Positions 9,208 to 17,983 are shown, numbered from the stretch's first letter. The stretch: 64,000 nt of DNA from Candidatus Thiosymbion ectosymbiont of Catanema sp. Cochon2018 (GCA_011392765.1 WYCW01000001.1:1353006-1417005); one strand, 5' to 3'. The notes: generated by a model not told the origin, from the sequence alone. Made by a program: numbers and translations.

Positions 9208-10029
9208 ATGGATGAAATTGTAAAAAGCGTATTCACGGCACCCTTGGCCGTCTTATTTATTGTCGGTGGAACAATATTTCTACTGATAGCCGTAATTGGA
9301 AATGTTAGAGGAAAGATTGAACCGGGCACTAAAGAACGCTTTATTTCCGGAATATTGGGTTTGTCATTCGTTTCGATCGGTCTTATGCTGCATTTACTAG
9401 AGACGAAAACAAAAATTCCTTCACCATCAAAAATAGAGCAGGCACAACTCCGGCCTAATCAGTCATCTGAACCACTTCAAACACCAATAGCCAATCCTCC
9501 GGAGATAACACCGGATTTGCCTAAGGTGCCAACCTTAAAAAAGCGTAACCCCGAGATTTCCAAAAAAGTCGAGCAGCAAGCTGGAGAAGCCACATGCTAC
9601 GATGAAGCGGATGTGAATTCCTTAATCCTTAGCCTTCAAAAAGCCAAGGAGGCGCATGAAAGAGATCTGATAGACATCCTTGAGCTTGGTAATCGCCAAA
9701 AAAAGCTCGTTGACGACTTCAACCATCTCACGGTGCAGGGTCCCAGTACGGTGGCTTGTATTTCTCAAAAGCTGAGGCTTGTGAGGTCGCTCCACAAACA
9801 GGATTTCATCGACGTTTTACAATGGCAAAGTAGCCACCGGGTTCTATGGAAGACACTGCGCAATCTTCTCTTGGCAAAGGTACAAAGCGAAGAAGAATTA
9901 GAACAGGTGTGGGTTTTTGTCAAACAGCTATATGACCAAGACGCGATCGACATCCTGGAATTTAACGCAACCAGGAAAGCGCTGAGCGAGAAGTTCTTCC
10001 TGCTCGAAGGAGGCAAAGTTAGTGGATGA
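9208..10029 (+). CDS. Membrane-anchored protein with triple helical repeat
   Basis: 273 residues, not recognised. Two hydrophobic helices lie at about 10-30 and 48-65, then a Pro-rich linker (~70-115), then a helical domain with three copies of one motif: RDLIDILELGNRQKKLVDDF, QDFIDVLQWQSSHRVLWKTL and QDAIDILEFNATRKALSEKF, spaced about 40-50 residues apart. The domain is probably cytoplasmic. The gene stands alone between the RadC-like gene and a hydrolase pair; no function can be assigned. Confidence 0.65.
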   Translation: MDEIVKSVFTAPLAVLFIVGGTIFLLIAVIGNVRGKIEPGTKERFISGILGLSFVSIGLMLHLLETKTKIPSPSKIEQAQLRPNQSSEPLQTPIANPPEITPDLPKVPTLKKRNPEISKKVEQQAGEATCYDEADVNSLILSLQKAKEAHERDLIDILELGNRQKKLVDDFNHLTVQGPSTVACISQKLRLVRSLHKQDFIDVLQWQSSHRVLWKTLRNLLLAKVQSEEELEQVWVFVKQLYDQDAIDILEFNATRKALSEKFFLLEGGKVSG

Positions 10030-10204
10030 TTTCCAAAAAGATTTTGACGAATGAGATGGATGTTGGGGCTTGTTCCTCACACCAACCTGCGCGCTGCACC
10101 TCGATATCAAAGCTATCCTGAAACGTTTTCATGGCGCAGTATGGCTCGGCTTATGGGTGACGTTAATTTCCAACAATGGCATTACCTAAGGATGGAGAAC
10201 TTAG

Positions 10205-11038
10205 ATGAATAGGGATTTTTTTGCTGTCTTCATAACGCTGTGGTTTTCCTCGGCGTCCTTCGCCATCGAGAGAGAGGACGCGATATGTGGTTCAGTGAAG
10301 GAACCTTTCCTGTTCTGGCTGTGGAGTAAGGCTGCTCCAGCCCCGGATCCAACAAGAGTACGAAACCAAAAATTCATTGAGCCGGTAAGCTTTAAAGCGT
10401 TGGATAGAAAGGTTTTAAGGGGCTACAAATATTCGGCTAACGACGGCAATGGCAACAAGACTGAGCCTAAAGGATATATCCTAACGGCGTTAGGAAACGC
10501 CATGATTGCAGACCAAATGATATCGTATCTGAATGCGTTCTCAGAACGCGGTTATGATGTATACATATACGATTATAGGGGGTATGGAAATTCAGAAGGA
10601 AAGAGACGAATAAACGCCATCATTGAGGACTACAAGGAGCTTGTGGTCTCACTGAATAGTTCTTACAAGAGAAAACTGCTCTATGGAATCTCAATGGGCG
10701 GCGCGGTAATGCTTAACGTTATCGGCTCAGGTGCCGAGTATGATGCAGCAGTCATAGATTCGAGCCCGAGCCTAGTGTCCGATCATGGTTGCCCTCAAAG
10801 AATAGATCCGATTTCCAATCTACCAACGGACTCTAGTAAGCTTCTTGTTATAACCGGAAAGAAAGACCCGGTATTGAAGCCCAAAAAAACATCAGCACTT
10901 CGGTTACAGGCCAAACGCAATGGGGCAGCGACAATCGATGGCGACGACTTCTCGCATCCCTTTTTGGATAAAGACCCAGAGGTCCACCGAAAGCGCATGG
11001 GGTTAGTGGCTAAGCACTTTTTCGGCTCTGCGCGGTGA
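10205..11038 (+). CDS. Secreted alpha/beta hydrolase
   Basis: 277 residues with an N-terminal signal peptide (MNRDFFAVFITLWFSSASFA). The fold is shown by VYIYDYRGYGNSEG, the nucleophile elbow GISMGG (Ser), an acid in GKKDPV and a His in DDFSHPF, in the right order for a Ser-Asp-His triad. The closest general group is the BEM46/ABHD13-like hydrolases; the substrate is unknown. A ribosome site (GGAG) lies at about 10193. The stop overlaps the start of the next gene by four bases, so the two are translated together. Confidence 0.75.
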   Translation: MNRDFFAVFITLWFSSASFAIEREDAICGSVKEPFLFWLWSKAAPAPDPTRVRNQKFIEPVSFKALDRKVLRGYKYSANDGNGNKTEPKGYILTALGNAMIADQMISYLNAFSERGYDVYIYDYRGYGNSEGKRRINAIIEDYKELVVSLNSSYKRKLLYGISMGGAVMLNVIGSGAEYDAAVIDSSPSLVSDHGCPQRIDPISNLPTDSSKLLVITGKKDPVLKPKKTSALRLQAKRNGAATIDGDDFSHPFLDKDPEVHRKRMGLVAKHFFGSAR

Positions 11039-12117
11039 TCACAATTTTCTATTGGTTCCTGGCTTTGCTATGCATCTGCATTTTCACCGTTGCAGACAGT
11101 GTCGCTGCGCAGACCGAAGAACCGATCCCGATAATTTTCGACACCGACTTCGTCATGCCGCCGCAGAATGATGGCCTGGCATTGATGTTGGCCCTGCAGT
11201 CACCTGAAATCGAAATCCTCGGAATTACGACCGTGGCCGGCAACGACAGTGTTGAACGGGCTACGTCCGATGCCTTGCGAATGCTCGAGATCGCAAATTG
11301 GGTCGATATCCCTGTATACCAGGGTGCGGATATGCCGCTCGTTCACGAAAAAAGTGACTTTGCCGTGCGCGGATATGGCAAGTGGTATTCAAACGAACCT
11401 CCCGAAATACCGCCTGGCGGTTTTGCAACCAAGCAAGTCGAAGATGAAGCCGCCGTCTCCTTTATCGTCAAAACGGTCTTGTCGCGACCGCAGGAAGTAA
11501 CCCTCATCGCAATCGGACCGCTAACCAACATTGCACAAGCGATTCGTGCCGAACCAAAGTTCGCAGAAAACGTAAAGCGGTTGGTTATCATGGGTGGGGC
11601 AGTTGCATTGCTTCCGGACGGAGCCGGCAACATTACGCCCAACGCGGAGTTCAATTTCTGGGTCGATCCGGAAGCGGCACGTGTAACCCTGCGTTCCGGC
11701 ATCCCGATTGAGCTGTCACCGTTGAATGTGTCACGAAAGTCCGCATTGACCAAGGACTGGTACGAGAAGCTGGTGGCAGTCGATACGCCGTTGACACAAC
11801 TCTTGAAAGACACCATGGGTCGTCGCTTCGCTGCCGATCCCGACAGGAAGTGGCTGATGTATGACCAGATCGCGATAGCGAGCGTCATCGATCCCACACT
11901 CGTTACTACAGAGCGGCTTTTCGTCGACGTGAATATCGATCACGGCATTAGCTATGGTGTATCGGTTGGCGGCCGCGCGATTTGGCCGGGCGCAGAAGGC
12001 GCGCAACAAATGGAGGTTCAGTACGATCTCGACTGGCCACGGTTTGTCGACCTGTTCGCGAGCCGGATTCGGAGTCCGGTGCGGGGGGACAGGGTGCAAG
12101 CGACGTTCGGGCAGTAA
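11035..12117 (+). CDS. Secreted nucleoside hydrolase-like protein
   Basis: 360 residues from a GTG that overlaps the previous stop. A signal peptide (TIFYWFLALLCICIFTVADS) is followed by IIFDTDF..PQNDGLALMLAL, the calcium-binding start of inosine-uridine nucleoside hydrolases, although the classic DTDxGxDD spacing is widened here. Other family blocks are GITTVAGN, ALGPLTN-like IAIGPLTNIAQAI, VIMGGA and FNFWVDPEAA. It would split ribonucleosides or a related N-glycoside in the periplasm. The altered metal loop leaves real activity uncertain. Confidence 0.75.
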   Translation: MITIFYWFLALLCICIFTVADSVAAQTEEPIPIIFDTDFVMPPQNDGLALMLALQSPEIEILGITTVAGNDSVERATSDALRMLEIANWVDIPVYQGADMPLVHEKSDFAVRGYGKWYSNEPPEIPPGGFATKQVEDEAAVSFIVKTVLSRPQEVTLIAIGPLTNIAQAIRAEPKFAENVKRLVIMGGAVALLPDGAGNITPNAEFNFWVDPEAARVTLRSGIPIELSPLNVSRKSALTKDWYEKLVAVDTPLTQLLKDTMGRRFAADPDRKWLMYDQIAIASVIDPTLVTTERLFVDVNIDHGISYGVSVGGRAIWPGAEGAQQMEVQYDLDWPRFVDLFASRIRSPVRGDRVQATFGQ

Positions 12118-12225
12118 TAATGCACCAAAGAAGGGGTTTGGCGAACGAGACCGATGTTGGGGTTCGTTCCTTGCTCTCCAACCTATGTGCTAACCCTGGA
12201 TTCTTTTATGGTATCCCTGTCCCAA

Positions 12226-12801
12226 CTAAAACCTGCAACAAAAAACCCGTAAATCAGTAACGGCCGTATCATCCTTACTCGTACCTTGGGGTCTCTCCAC
12301 TCTTTGGCTTATCCCGCAAACATAGTGATTATCCGGGCAGTATGTCGTTTCTTGCCACTCTCCCCATGTCATTCCACCACTCACATCCACTTCCTGTCCG
12401 TCCCTGTTTTGGCGGATCTTAAAGACCTCCCTTTGTATTTTTTTCAATTTTTCCGGTGGAAAAGGGTCGCCACGGTCGCCCTTCTCTCCTTTTGGTCCGG
12501 GATCGCCTTTCTCTCCTTTCGGTCCGGGATCACCTTTCTCTCCCTTCGGCCCGGGATCACCTTTCGGTCCCGGACTAAGTTTTGTTTTTTCCAACTTTTG
12601 TAACGTACTTTCGATTCTTACCTGCAATTGCTCATACTTGCTGAAATAAACGTAAGAAATCGCCAAAATAAGGACGATAAAAGACAATAAAGAACCAATC
12701 AACACATTTTTAATGCTGAAAAAGCTTTTTTTATTATCGTATCTTGGCGGTGTCATACGACCCGCGATGCCATCTGTCGGTGTCGGGTCGCGGCCGTTCA
12801 T
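12226..12801 (-). CDS. Membrane protein with collagen-like Gly-X-Y repeats
   Basis: 191 residues: a cytoplasmic head, one membrane helix at ~28-50 (VLIGSLLSFIVLILAISYVY), a short coiled stretch, then about 13 Gly-X-Y triplets (GPKGDPGPKGEKGDPGPKGE and so on, residues ~93-132) and a C-terminal domain with four Cys (CPDNHYVCG, CC). Such triplets form a collagen triple helix, so the protein is likely a trimer with its head outside the inner membrane. It starts ten bases after the stop of the upstream GTPase gene and is surely its partner. No family name is known to me. Confidence 0.7.
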   Translation of the reverse strand: MNGRDPTPTDGIAGRMTPPRYDNKKSFFSIKNVLIGSLLSFIVLILAISYVYFSKYEQLQVRIESTLQKLEKTKLSPGPKGDPGPKGEKGDPGPKGEKGDPGPKGEKGDRGDPFPPEKLKKIQREVFKIRQNRDGQEVDVSGGMTWGEWQETTYCPDNHYVCGISQRVERPQGTSKDDTAVTDLRVFCCRF

Positions 12802-12811
12802 AAAAATAAAC

Positions 12812-13849
12812 TCATTTTTCCACTGACTGCTGAACCTTCCCGGATACTTTGTGACGATAGTTTCTCTTTCTACCGGCTGTCAAGCTTTCAGGGGCACCTT
12901 GTGACGATAGCTGTTCACTAATGGATTCGGGAAGTGGTTTACTGTAAGTAAAAAGATTTCTTTGTAATATCGGTATACCGGTACCTTTTTTAGCGCTACC
13001 TATTATGCAATCAAAATAGGCATACTGCTTTTGTAACTTTTGCTCATCAGTATAAAAGCATCTACGCTTTAAATCATCAATGAGTTTTTTATATGCGGTC
13101 TCTATATTCGATTCCATTTCCGGAGCATTATCAGCAAGCAAGTCAACTTTGTTGATAAATAAACATATATATTTGAGAGATTCTACAACATGCATTCCAA
13201 AGATAGCATCTACGGCAGTTCGATTCCATTGTTCCAGTTGTTTTTCCACTCGTTTCTGATCAAATTCAGCTTGCCCTCTCTCAATCTCTATTGTATTACC
13301 TTTATCGTCGTCTTTATGCTCGAATAAGTCAACCACAAATATGAGGGAATCGATATATCCGAATCGCATCGGGGTGTATGGAGCCATTTGTTGGATAATA
13401 AAGGAACGAACTAAATTCGATAAATCCTGACCTCTATAATCCGATATATAAAGGTGATATGTTGTTTTTCTCTGACGTACAGAACCTGATATAATCTGAT
13501 AATCCATGGTTTTTTCTTCAACCCGTTTATTAATATTACATAATACATTGATCAACGCTGTTTTCCCCGAACCGCCAAGCCCCACAAGCATAATTGAATT
13601 TTTCTTTTCTCCGGCAGAAACTTTTATATCCGATGAGCGCCCATTTATCCTGTTTTCCTGAAATAAATAAACACCTATCCCTACAACCAATCCGGAAACA
13701 ATAGTAAATAAAGCAAATAATAAGTAATCATTAGAGATCGAACCTATACCGTTTCCATTTTGGGCATACGTTTTATCAACGAAAACCATTCCTCCCAAAA
13801 TCATTGAAACAAATATGGTCAAGAATATTATAGGTTTTAATTTCTTCAT
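12812..13849 (-). CDS. Membrane-anchored small GTPase-like protein
   Basis: 345 residues. Two hydrophobic helices (about 7-25 and 42-63) precede a P-loop GTPase domain: G1 LVGLGGSGKT (Lys96), G3 SDYRGQDL and G4 INKVDLL. The order and spacing fit Ras/SRP-receptor-beta-like GTPases, and the domain should face the cytosol. It is co-transcribed with the collagen-like protein downstream. The low GC content of both sets them apart from the housekeeping genes. The role is unknown; a force- or signal-transmitting surface system is one guess. Confidence 0.75.
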   Translation of the reverse strand: MKKLKPIIFLTIFVSMILGGMVFVDKTYAQNGNGIGSISNDYLLFALFTIVSGLVVGIGVYLFQENRINGRSSDIKVSAGEKKNSIMLVGLGGSGKTALINVLCNINKRVEEKTMDYQIISGSVRQRKTTYHLYISDYRGQDLSNLVRSFIIQQMAPYTPMRFGYIDSLIFVVDLFEHKDDDKGNTIEIERGQAEFDQKRVEKQLEQWNRTAVDAIFGMHVVESLKYICLFINKVDLLADNAPEMESNIETAYKKLIDDLKRRCFYTDEQKLQKQYAYFDCIIGSAKKGTGIPILQRNLFTYSKPLPESISEQLSSQGAPESLTAGRKRNYRHKVSGKVQQSVEK

Positions 13850-13881
13850 GACTGATTTCTCGCTTTCGGGGTCGGAATCTA

Positions 13882-14063
13882 GGGCGTGTTGACATTTAAT
13901 AAGGAGTAAACCCTGACCTCCGGGCTTGCCTCTTAATAGTACAGGATTTTCAGGATTAACAGGATGTTATAATTGGTTATTTAGAAAAATAATCCTGTCA
14001 ATCCTGGAAATCCTGTTAATCTTGTCCTATTAGCGGTTGGTACTACGATTATGTCAACAGCCC
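13882..14063. mobile_element. MITE (family M4) holding an R3 hairpin
   Basis: The ends are inverted: GGGCGTGTTGACATTTA at left and the complement of GGGGCTGTTGACATAAT at right. A second member lies at 52879-52993. Inside (13930-14030) is a hairpin of CAGGATTAACAGGAT / AATCCTGTCAATCCTG words (family R3, also at 42237-42392). From 14064 to 14286 only the maf leader is seen. Confidence 0.7.
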
Positions 14064-14286
14064 CTAATAGCAGGGAGAAGTATTCTACCTGGGTTCCCCG
14101 CTGGAAATCCAGATTCCTCACGATGCATTCCTCCGGAGTCCCGGTCTTTTCGCAGAAGACGGCGTGTTCCAGCGGCCAGCGGCTAGCGGCCGGGCAGCAG
14201 ATCAATGGTGAATCGATCCGTTGCGGATAACCTCGTGGACACCCTGTTACAATGCCCCCCGAGTCGCAGCCGCCATACTCAACATC

Positions 14287-14889
14287 ATGCCCCATCCGAC
14301 CCTAGTCCTGGCCTCCAGCTCCCCTTCCCGCCGCACCCTGCTGGAAAGGTTGGGTATCCCTTTCATTACGGCAACGCCCGATGTGGACGAGACCAGGCGA
14401 CCGGGTGAATCTCCCCAAGAACTCGTGGTGCGGCTGGCGGAGGCAAAGGCAAGGGCGGTCATCGAGGACCACCCGAACGCCCTCATCATCGGCTCGGATC
14501 AGGTGGCTTACCTGGACGATACGGTGATCGGCAAGCCGGGGAATCGTGCGCGGGCCATCGCGCAACTCACCCGCGCATCGGGACGTGAAGTCACCTTTTA
14601 CGTCGGTCTGTGTCTGCTCAACGCCGCTACCGGACGCATGCAGATTTGCTGCGAACCCTTCCGGGTCCGTTTCCGGCAACTGTCGCCTGCCCGCATCGAG
14701 GCCTATATCGACCGCGAGCGGCCCTTCAACTGCGCCGGGAGCTTCCGCTCCGAGGGTCTCGGAATCGCGCTGTTCGAGCGCCTCGAGGGCCAGGACCCGA
14801 ACACCCTCATGGGTCTACCCCTGATCCGGCTCATCTCTATGTTGGAACAGGAAGGGATCGATCCGTTGGAACCCGCGGGCGGTACCTGA
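14287..14889 (+). CDS. maf: Maf-family nucleotide pyrophosphatase
   Basis: 200 residues from the ATG at 14287; the frame is open upstream, but the family N-terminus is LVLASSSPSRRTLLERLG, which fits this start. Maf proteins hydrolyse non-canonical nucleoside triphosphates. The conserved pieces are SSSPSRR, DVDE, KA, IGSDQV and the end GLPLIRLISML; the sequence is nearer the YceF (7-methyl-GTP) type. In many gammaproteobacteria maf lies next to the sppA-HAD-rluC group, as here, although ~1.3 kb of acquired DNA separates them. Confidence 0.9.
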   Translation: MPHPTLVLASSSPSRRTLLERLGIPFITATPDVDETRRPGESPQELVVRLAEAKARAVIEDHPNALIIGSDQVAYLDDTVIGKPGNRARAIAQLTRASGREVTFYVGLCLLNAATGRMQICCEPFRVRFRQLSPARIEAYIDRERPFNCAGSFRSEGLGIALFERLEGQDPNTLMGLPLIRLISMLEQEGIDPLEPAGGT

Positions 14890-14904
14890 TTCGGTACTCG
14901 AGCG

Positions 14905-14935
14905 GGTGGTGTTCTAACTTTGTTGTTCAAGGATT
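14905..14935. repeat. Single IS1-type terminal repeat
   Basis: GGTGGTGTTCTAACTTTGTT matches the left end of the IS1-family element and its MITEs, but no facing end is found nearby. Confidence 0.5.
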
Positions 14936-15043
14936 TCAAACAGCCAGGAACATGCGCTGTACCCGACGCTACGGTCGCTATCGCTCTCTTTGCTCGGGTG
15001 AGCGCTGTCGTTAGGCTGGCAAAAAAGTAAAATCGGAGGAAAT

Positions 15044-15364
15044 ATGAAAAGAAGCAAATGGGAAACAGCTGAGAGGTTAGCCAGGGGACATTTTGAAGTC
15101 GAACCAAACCTTAAACGTATATTCCTTTTGGAGCCAATCAATGAACAAGATCCTAATGAGCCAATCAAGCTTCTAGAGATCGTTGAAGGAACAATTGAAC
15201 GAGGTATTGAACCAATTTCCTTTGCTGCTGATCCTGCACATGGGATCAATTATCCATCAATGATTATAGAAGTATCACCGAGTGAGTTCCGGAATATTCG
15301 TGATGGGAGACTCAATCTTGAAGGTCGGGGTTGGATAGTTGGTAAAGAATTAAGAGCTAGTTAA
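15044..15364 (+). CDS. Hypothetical protein, first gene of a HEPN-type pair
   Basis: 106 residues, not recognised. It has an ideal ribosome site (GGAGGAAAT) directly before the ATG. The protein is mixed alpha/beta, without membrane segments, and ends 16 bases before the HEPN-like gene, which also has a strong ribosome site. AT-rich compared with maf and sppA. A role as antidote or nucleotidyltransferase-like partner is conceivable, but no nucleotidyltransferase GS-x9-DxD motif is present. Confidence 0.6.
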   Translation: MKRSKWETAERLARGHFEVEPNLKRIFLLEPINEQDPNEPIKLLEIVEGTIERGIEPISFAADPAHGINYPSMIIEVSPSEFRNIRDGRLNLEGRGWIVGKELRAS

Positions 15365-15380
15365 AGGAGGAAGCATAGTA

Positions 15381-15881
15381 ATGCTAACGAAAGATGAAGA
15401 CTGGGCAAGAGCTTATGCGAAACAGGCACCATCAGACCTTAATGTTCGAGAAATTCTAGCTCGTGGAAATGTGGAAAGGTGCCATCGGCTACACTTTCTC
15501 CAAATGGCTGCAGAAAAAACCTGCAAAGCATATCTTACTATAGCGAACGGCCATGAGAATGTAAGGAAAACTCACGCTTATGTAGCGCGTAACCTACCTA
15601 TGATTGCACGTCAGTTTTATTCGTTGTTAAACGACAAGAATGATATATCACGTTGGGAAATATCAGAAATTAAACGTCTTGCTCGCGAAATTGAGGTACT
15701 TGCTCCCGCATGTGATTACGGTGACGTACGTGAAGATAACAGTGAGTATCCTTGGCAGGATGGGAAAGGGAAAGTCCAAACTCCTTGTGAGTATCGTTTT
15801 CCAAACATTGATGATGGGAGCAGGACTATCACTCGATTAATTCGACTTATCCGTATGGCTTCCGAGTCTTATACGAAATAG
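15381..15881 (+). CDS. HEPN-like domain protein
   Basis: 166 residues preceded by AAAGGAGGAAGC. The stretch HRLHFLQMAAEKTCKAYL followed after ~20 residues by KTHAYVARNLP resembles the two core helices of HEPN domains (MNT-HEPN and related), which pair with small partners in toxin-antitoxin and defence systems. The diagnostic RNase motif R-x4-6-H is not obvious, so a non-catalytic HEPN is possible. Together with the 106-residue gene just upstream it forms a compact two-gene unit inserted between maf and sppA. Confidence 0.55.
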   Translation: MLTKDEDWARAYAKQAPSDLNVREILARGNVERCHRLHFLQMAAEKTCKAYLTIANGHENVRKTHAYVARNLPMIARQFYSLLNDKNDISRWEISEIKRLAREIEVLAPACDYGDVREDNSEYPWQDGKGKVQTPCEYRFPNIDDGSRTITRLIRLIRMASESYTK

Positions 15882-15917
15882 CGAATAGCCTAATTGACAA
15901 GTCCTGCTAAATTATGG

Positions 15918-16174
15918 GGTAGCGTTCTAGCTTTGTTGTTTCTGGTTTATAAGGCGCTTAAAAACCAATGCCATTAAGTTAAGCGTTGCCAGTCGGCAAA
16001 CCAGAGGAAAAACTACGAATCACGCGAATCCCCGCGAATTGGATTCGCGCCGATTCGTGTGATTCGTAGTTTTCTCTTCCGCACCGGTAAGCAACCAGCG
16101 ACTAACTTAATGGCATTGGCTTAAAAACCCCATGACAGGGGATCTTTCAGGTTCCCTAAAATTAGGACACCACC
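15918..16174. mobile_element. IS1-derived MITE with another element nested inside
   Basis: Ends GGTAGCGTTCTAGCTTTGTT and the complement of GGTGGTGTCCTAATTTTAGG are IS1-type. Inside, at 15968-16116, is a complete second element with its own inverted ends (ATGCCATTAAGTTAAGC facing TTAACTTAATGGCAT-like) around an R4 hairpin. No coding capacity; it fills the gap to sppA. Confidence 0.7.
15968..16116. repeat. ATGCCATTAAGTTAAGC element with R4 hairpin (copy 2)
   Basis: Inverted ends ATGCCATTAAGTTAAGC and GACTAACTTAATGGCAT surround ACTACGAATCACGCGAATC and its complement. The same plan is seen at 45010-45175; one-ended copies lie near 6040, 35148 and 50379. Confidence 0.7.
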
Positions 16175-16187
16175 CGGTAGGGAAATT

Positions 16188-17174
16188 TCAGCGCACGACC
16201 GGGTAACCGTTGGCCCCACTCAGACGTAAAAGAGATTCAGTGATCGCGGCGCCGAGGCGATCCGCCAGCCGTTCGAGCAAATCCTTCTTGCTGCTGTACT
16301 TGACGATCTTCTCCACCCCGATCAGCTCGCGCGCCACGTAGCTGCTGTTGCCGAGCCCATCGGCCAGACCGAGCGCCACGCTCTCCTCACCACTCCAGAA
16401 GAGCCCGCTGAAGAGCTCATCGCCGCCCTTGAGGCGCTCTCCCCTGCCCGCCCGGACGACCTCGATGAATTGCCGGTGCAGTTGGTCGAGGACCCCCTGG
16501 AGGAATAGGCGCTGCCCCTCGGGCAGGGGCGAAAAAGGATCCAGAATCCCTTTGTCCTGTCCCGCCGTCAGCAGGCGGCGCTCGATGCCCAGCTCCCGGA
16601 GGGTCTCGACGAAGCCGAAGGCATCGATACGCACGCCGATGGAGCCGATCAGACTCGCCTTGTCCACATAGATCGAGTCGGCGGCAACGGCGATATAGTA
16701 GCCGCCCGAAGCGCACAGATCCGCCGCCACCGCATAGACCGGGATATCCGGATGCTCCTTGCGCAGCCGTCGGATCTCATCGTTGATGTAACCGGCCTGT
16801 ACCGGGCTGCCGCCGGGGCTGTTGATGCGCAGGATGATGCCCTTGGTGTTGTCATTCTCATAGGCCTTGCGTAAGGCGGTGATGATGCGGTCCGCGGCGG
16901 CATTGGTCTCCGGGGCGATGATGCCCTTCACTTCCACCAGCGCCGTATGCGCTTCGTCGGGGGAAACGTGCGCGAAAAAGTCGTCGGGCCAGAGGACTAC
17001 CAGCAGGGCAATCAGGTAGCCGAAGGTCAGGAGCTTGAAGAAGACCCCCCAACGGCGGCTCCGCTTCTGCTCCTTGAGGTGGTCCAGCACCACCCGATTC
17101 ACCAATGCCTGCTCCCAGCCCTCATCCCCCGGAACAGGCATGGCTTCCCGTCGTTTCCAGAATCGCCAATTCAT
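16188..17174 (-). CDS. sppA: Signal peptide peptidase SppA (short type)
   Basis: 328 residues from ATG 17174, which overlaps the stop of the HAD gene by four bases. One membrane helix (residues ~44-62) anchors the protein in the inner membrane with the protease domain in the periplasm, where it degrades leftover signal peptides. Seen: INSPGGSP, CASGGYY with nucleophile Ser156, DKASLIGSIGV, and Lys208 52 residues after the serine, which is the spacing of the Ser/Lys dyad in Bacillus SppA. The usual gammaproteobacterial neighbours HAD and rluC lie upstream. Confidence 0.92.
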   Translation of the reverse strand: MNWRFWKRREAMPVPGDEGWEQALVNRVVLDHLKEQKRSRRWGVFFKLLTFGYLIALLVVLWPDDFFAHVSPDEAHTALVEVKGIIAPETNAAADRIITALRKAYENDNTKGIILRINSPGGSPVQAGYINDEIRRLRKEHPDIPVYAVAADLCASGGYYIAVAADSIYVDKASLIGSIGVRIDAFGFVETLRELGIERRLLTAGQDKGILDPFSPLPEGQRLFLQGVLDQLHRQFIEVVRAGRGERLKGGDELFSGLFWSGEESVALGLADGLGNSSYVARELIGVEKIVKYSSKKDLLERLADRLGAAITESLLRLSGANGYPVVR

Positions 17175-17830
17175 ACCGCCTCCAATCGCTCGAACCAGGA
17201 TTGCAGCGCAGGGAGCGTTTCCACACAATCCAGGGGCCCTTGTGCGAGCAATCGCCCCTGTTCGTGGACCCCATAGCAGACCGCCAAGGCGCTGGTACCG
17301 GCATTATGTGCCATCTGCATATCATACTCGGTATCCCCCACCATCAGGGTCTCCGTACCGGCCACACCGAGCTCGTCCATAATTTGCAGCAGCATTTCCG
17401 GATGGGGTTTGGAGCAGGTCTCGTCGGCACACCGGGTAGTGTGAAAACGGTCGGCAAGACCCGTATCCCCAAGGACGGACTCAAAGCCCCGACGGCTCTT
17501 GCCGGTGGCCACGGCCAACAGATAATCCCGTTGCAACAACCAGTCCACCAATTCTCGAGCGCCCGGAAACAGGGGCGAGGGGGCCTCATTAGCGTCATGG
17601 TAGTGGAACCGATAGCGGTCGGCGATGCGGCCGATCTGGGTGTCGTCGGCCCCGGGCCAAAGCCTGGCCATGGTATCCGTGAGGCCGAGTCCGATGACAT
17701 CGCGCGCGGCCTCCCGGTCGGGGGGCTGCTCCCCCACGTCGGCGAAGGCCGCCTGAATACAGGCCACGATCTTGGCCTCCGAATCCATCAGGGTCCCGTC
17801 CCAGTCGAATACGATCAGCTTGAAGCCCAT
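17171..17830 (-). CDS. HAD-superfamily phosphatase (phosphoglycolate phosphatase-like)
   Basis: 219 residues. HAD motif I is VFDWDGTLMDS (the two Asp are nucleophile and acid/base), motif II/III region VATGKSRRGF, motif IV GDTEYDMQMA. A helical cap between motifs I and II marks the Gph/subfamily IA type. A soluble phosphatase; the substrate could be phosphoglycolate, but related members act on other small phosphoesters. It stands between rluC and sppA, a conserved arrangement, and shares a 4-bp stop/start overlap with sppA. Confidence 0.88.
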   Translation of the reverse strand: MGFKLIVFDWDGTLMDSEAKIVACIQAAFADVGEQPPDREAARDVIGLGLTDTMARLWPGADDTQIGRIADRYRFHYHDANEAPSPLFPGARELVDWLLQRDYLLAVATGKSRRGFESVLGDTGLADRFHTTRCADETCSKPHPEMLLQIMDELGVAGTETLMVGDTEYDMQMAHNAGTSALAVCYGVHEQGRLLAQGPLDCVETLPALQSWFERLEAV

Positions 17831-17898
17831 TGATCTCTTCCCAGCGAGGCCTTGCCTCAGACCGACGAGGCGTGAATTTTTTGTGCAGCGAACAAACT

Positions 17899-17983
17899 TG
17901 TTATCCGCAGATTACGCAGATTTTCGCAGATTAAGAATAGAAATAATCTGCGAAAATCTGCGTAATCTGCGGATAAAAACAAT
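17899..17983. repeat. R1 hairpin, copy 2
   Basis: ATCCGCAGATTACGCAGATT and its complement make an ~80-bp palindrome nearly identical to 620-695. Confidence 0.85.
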
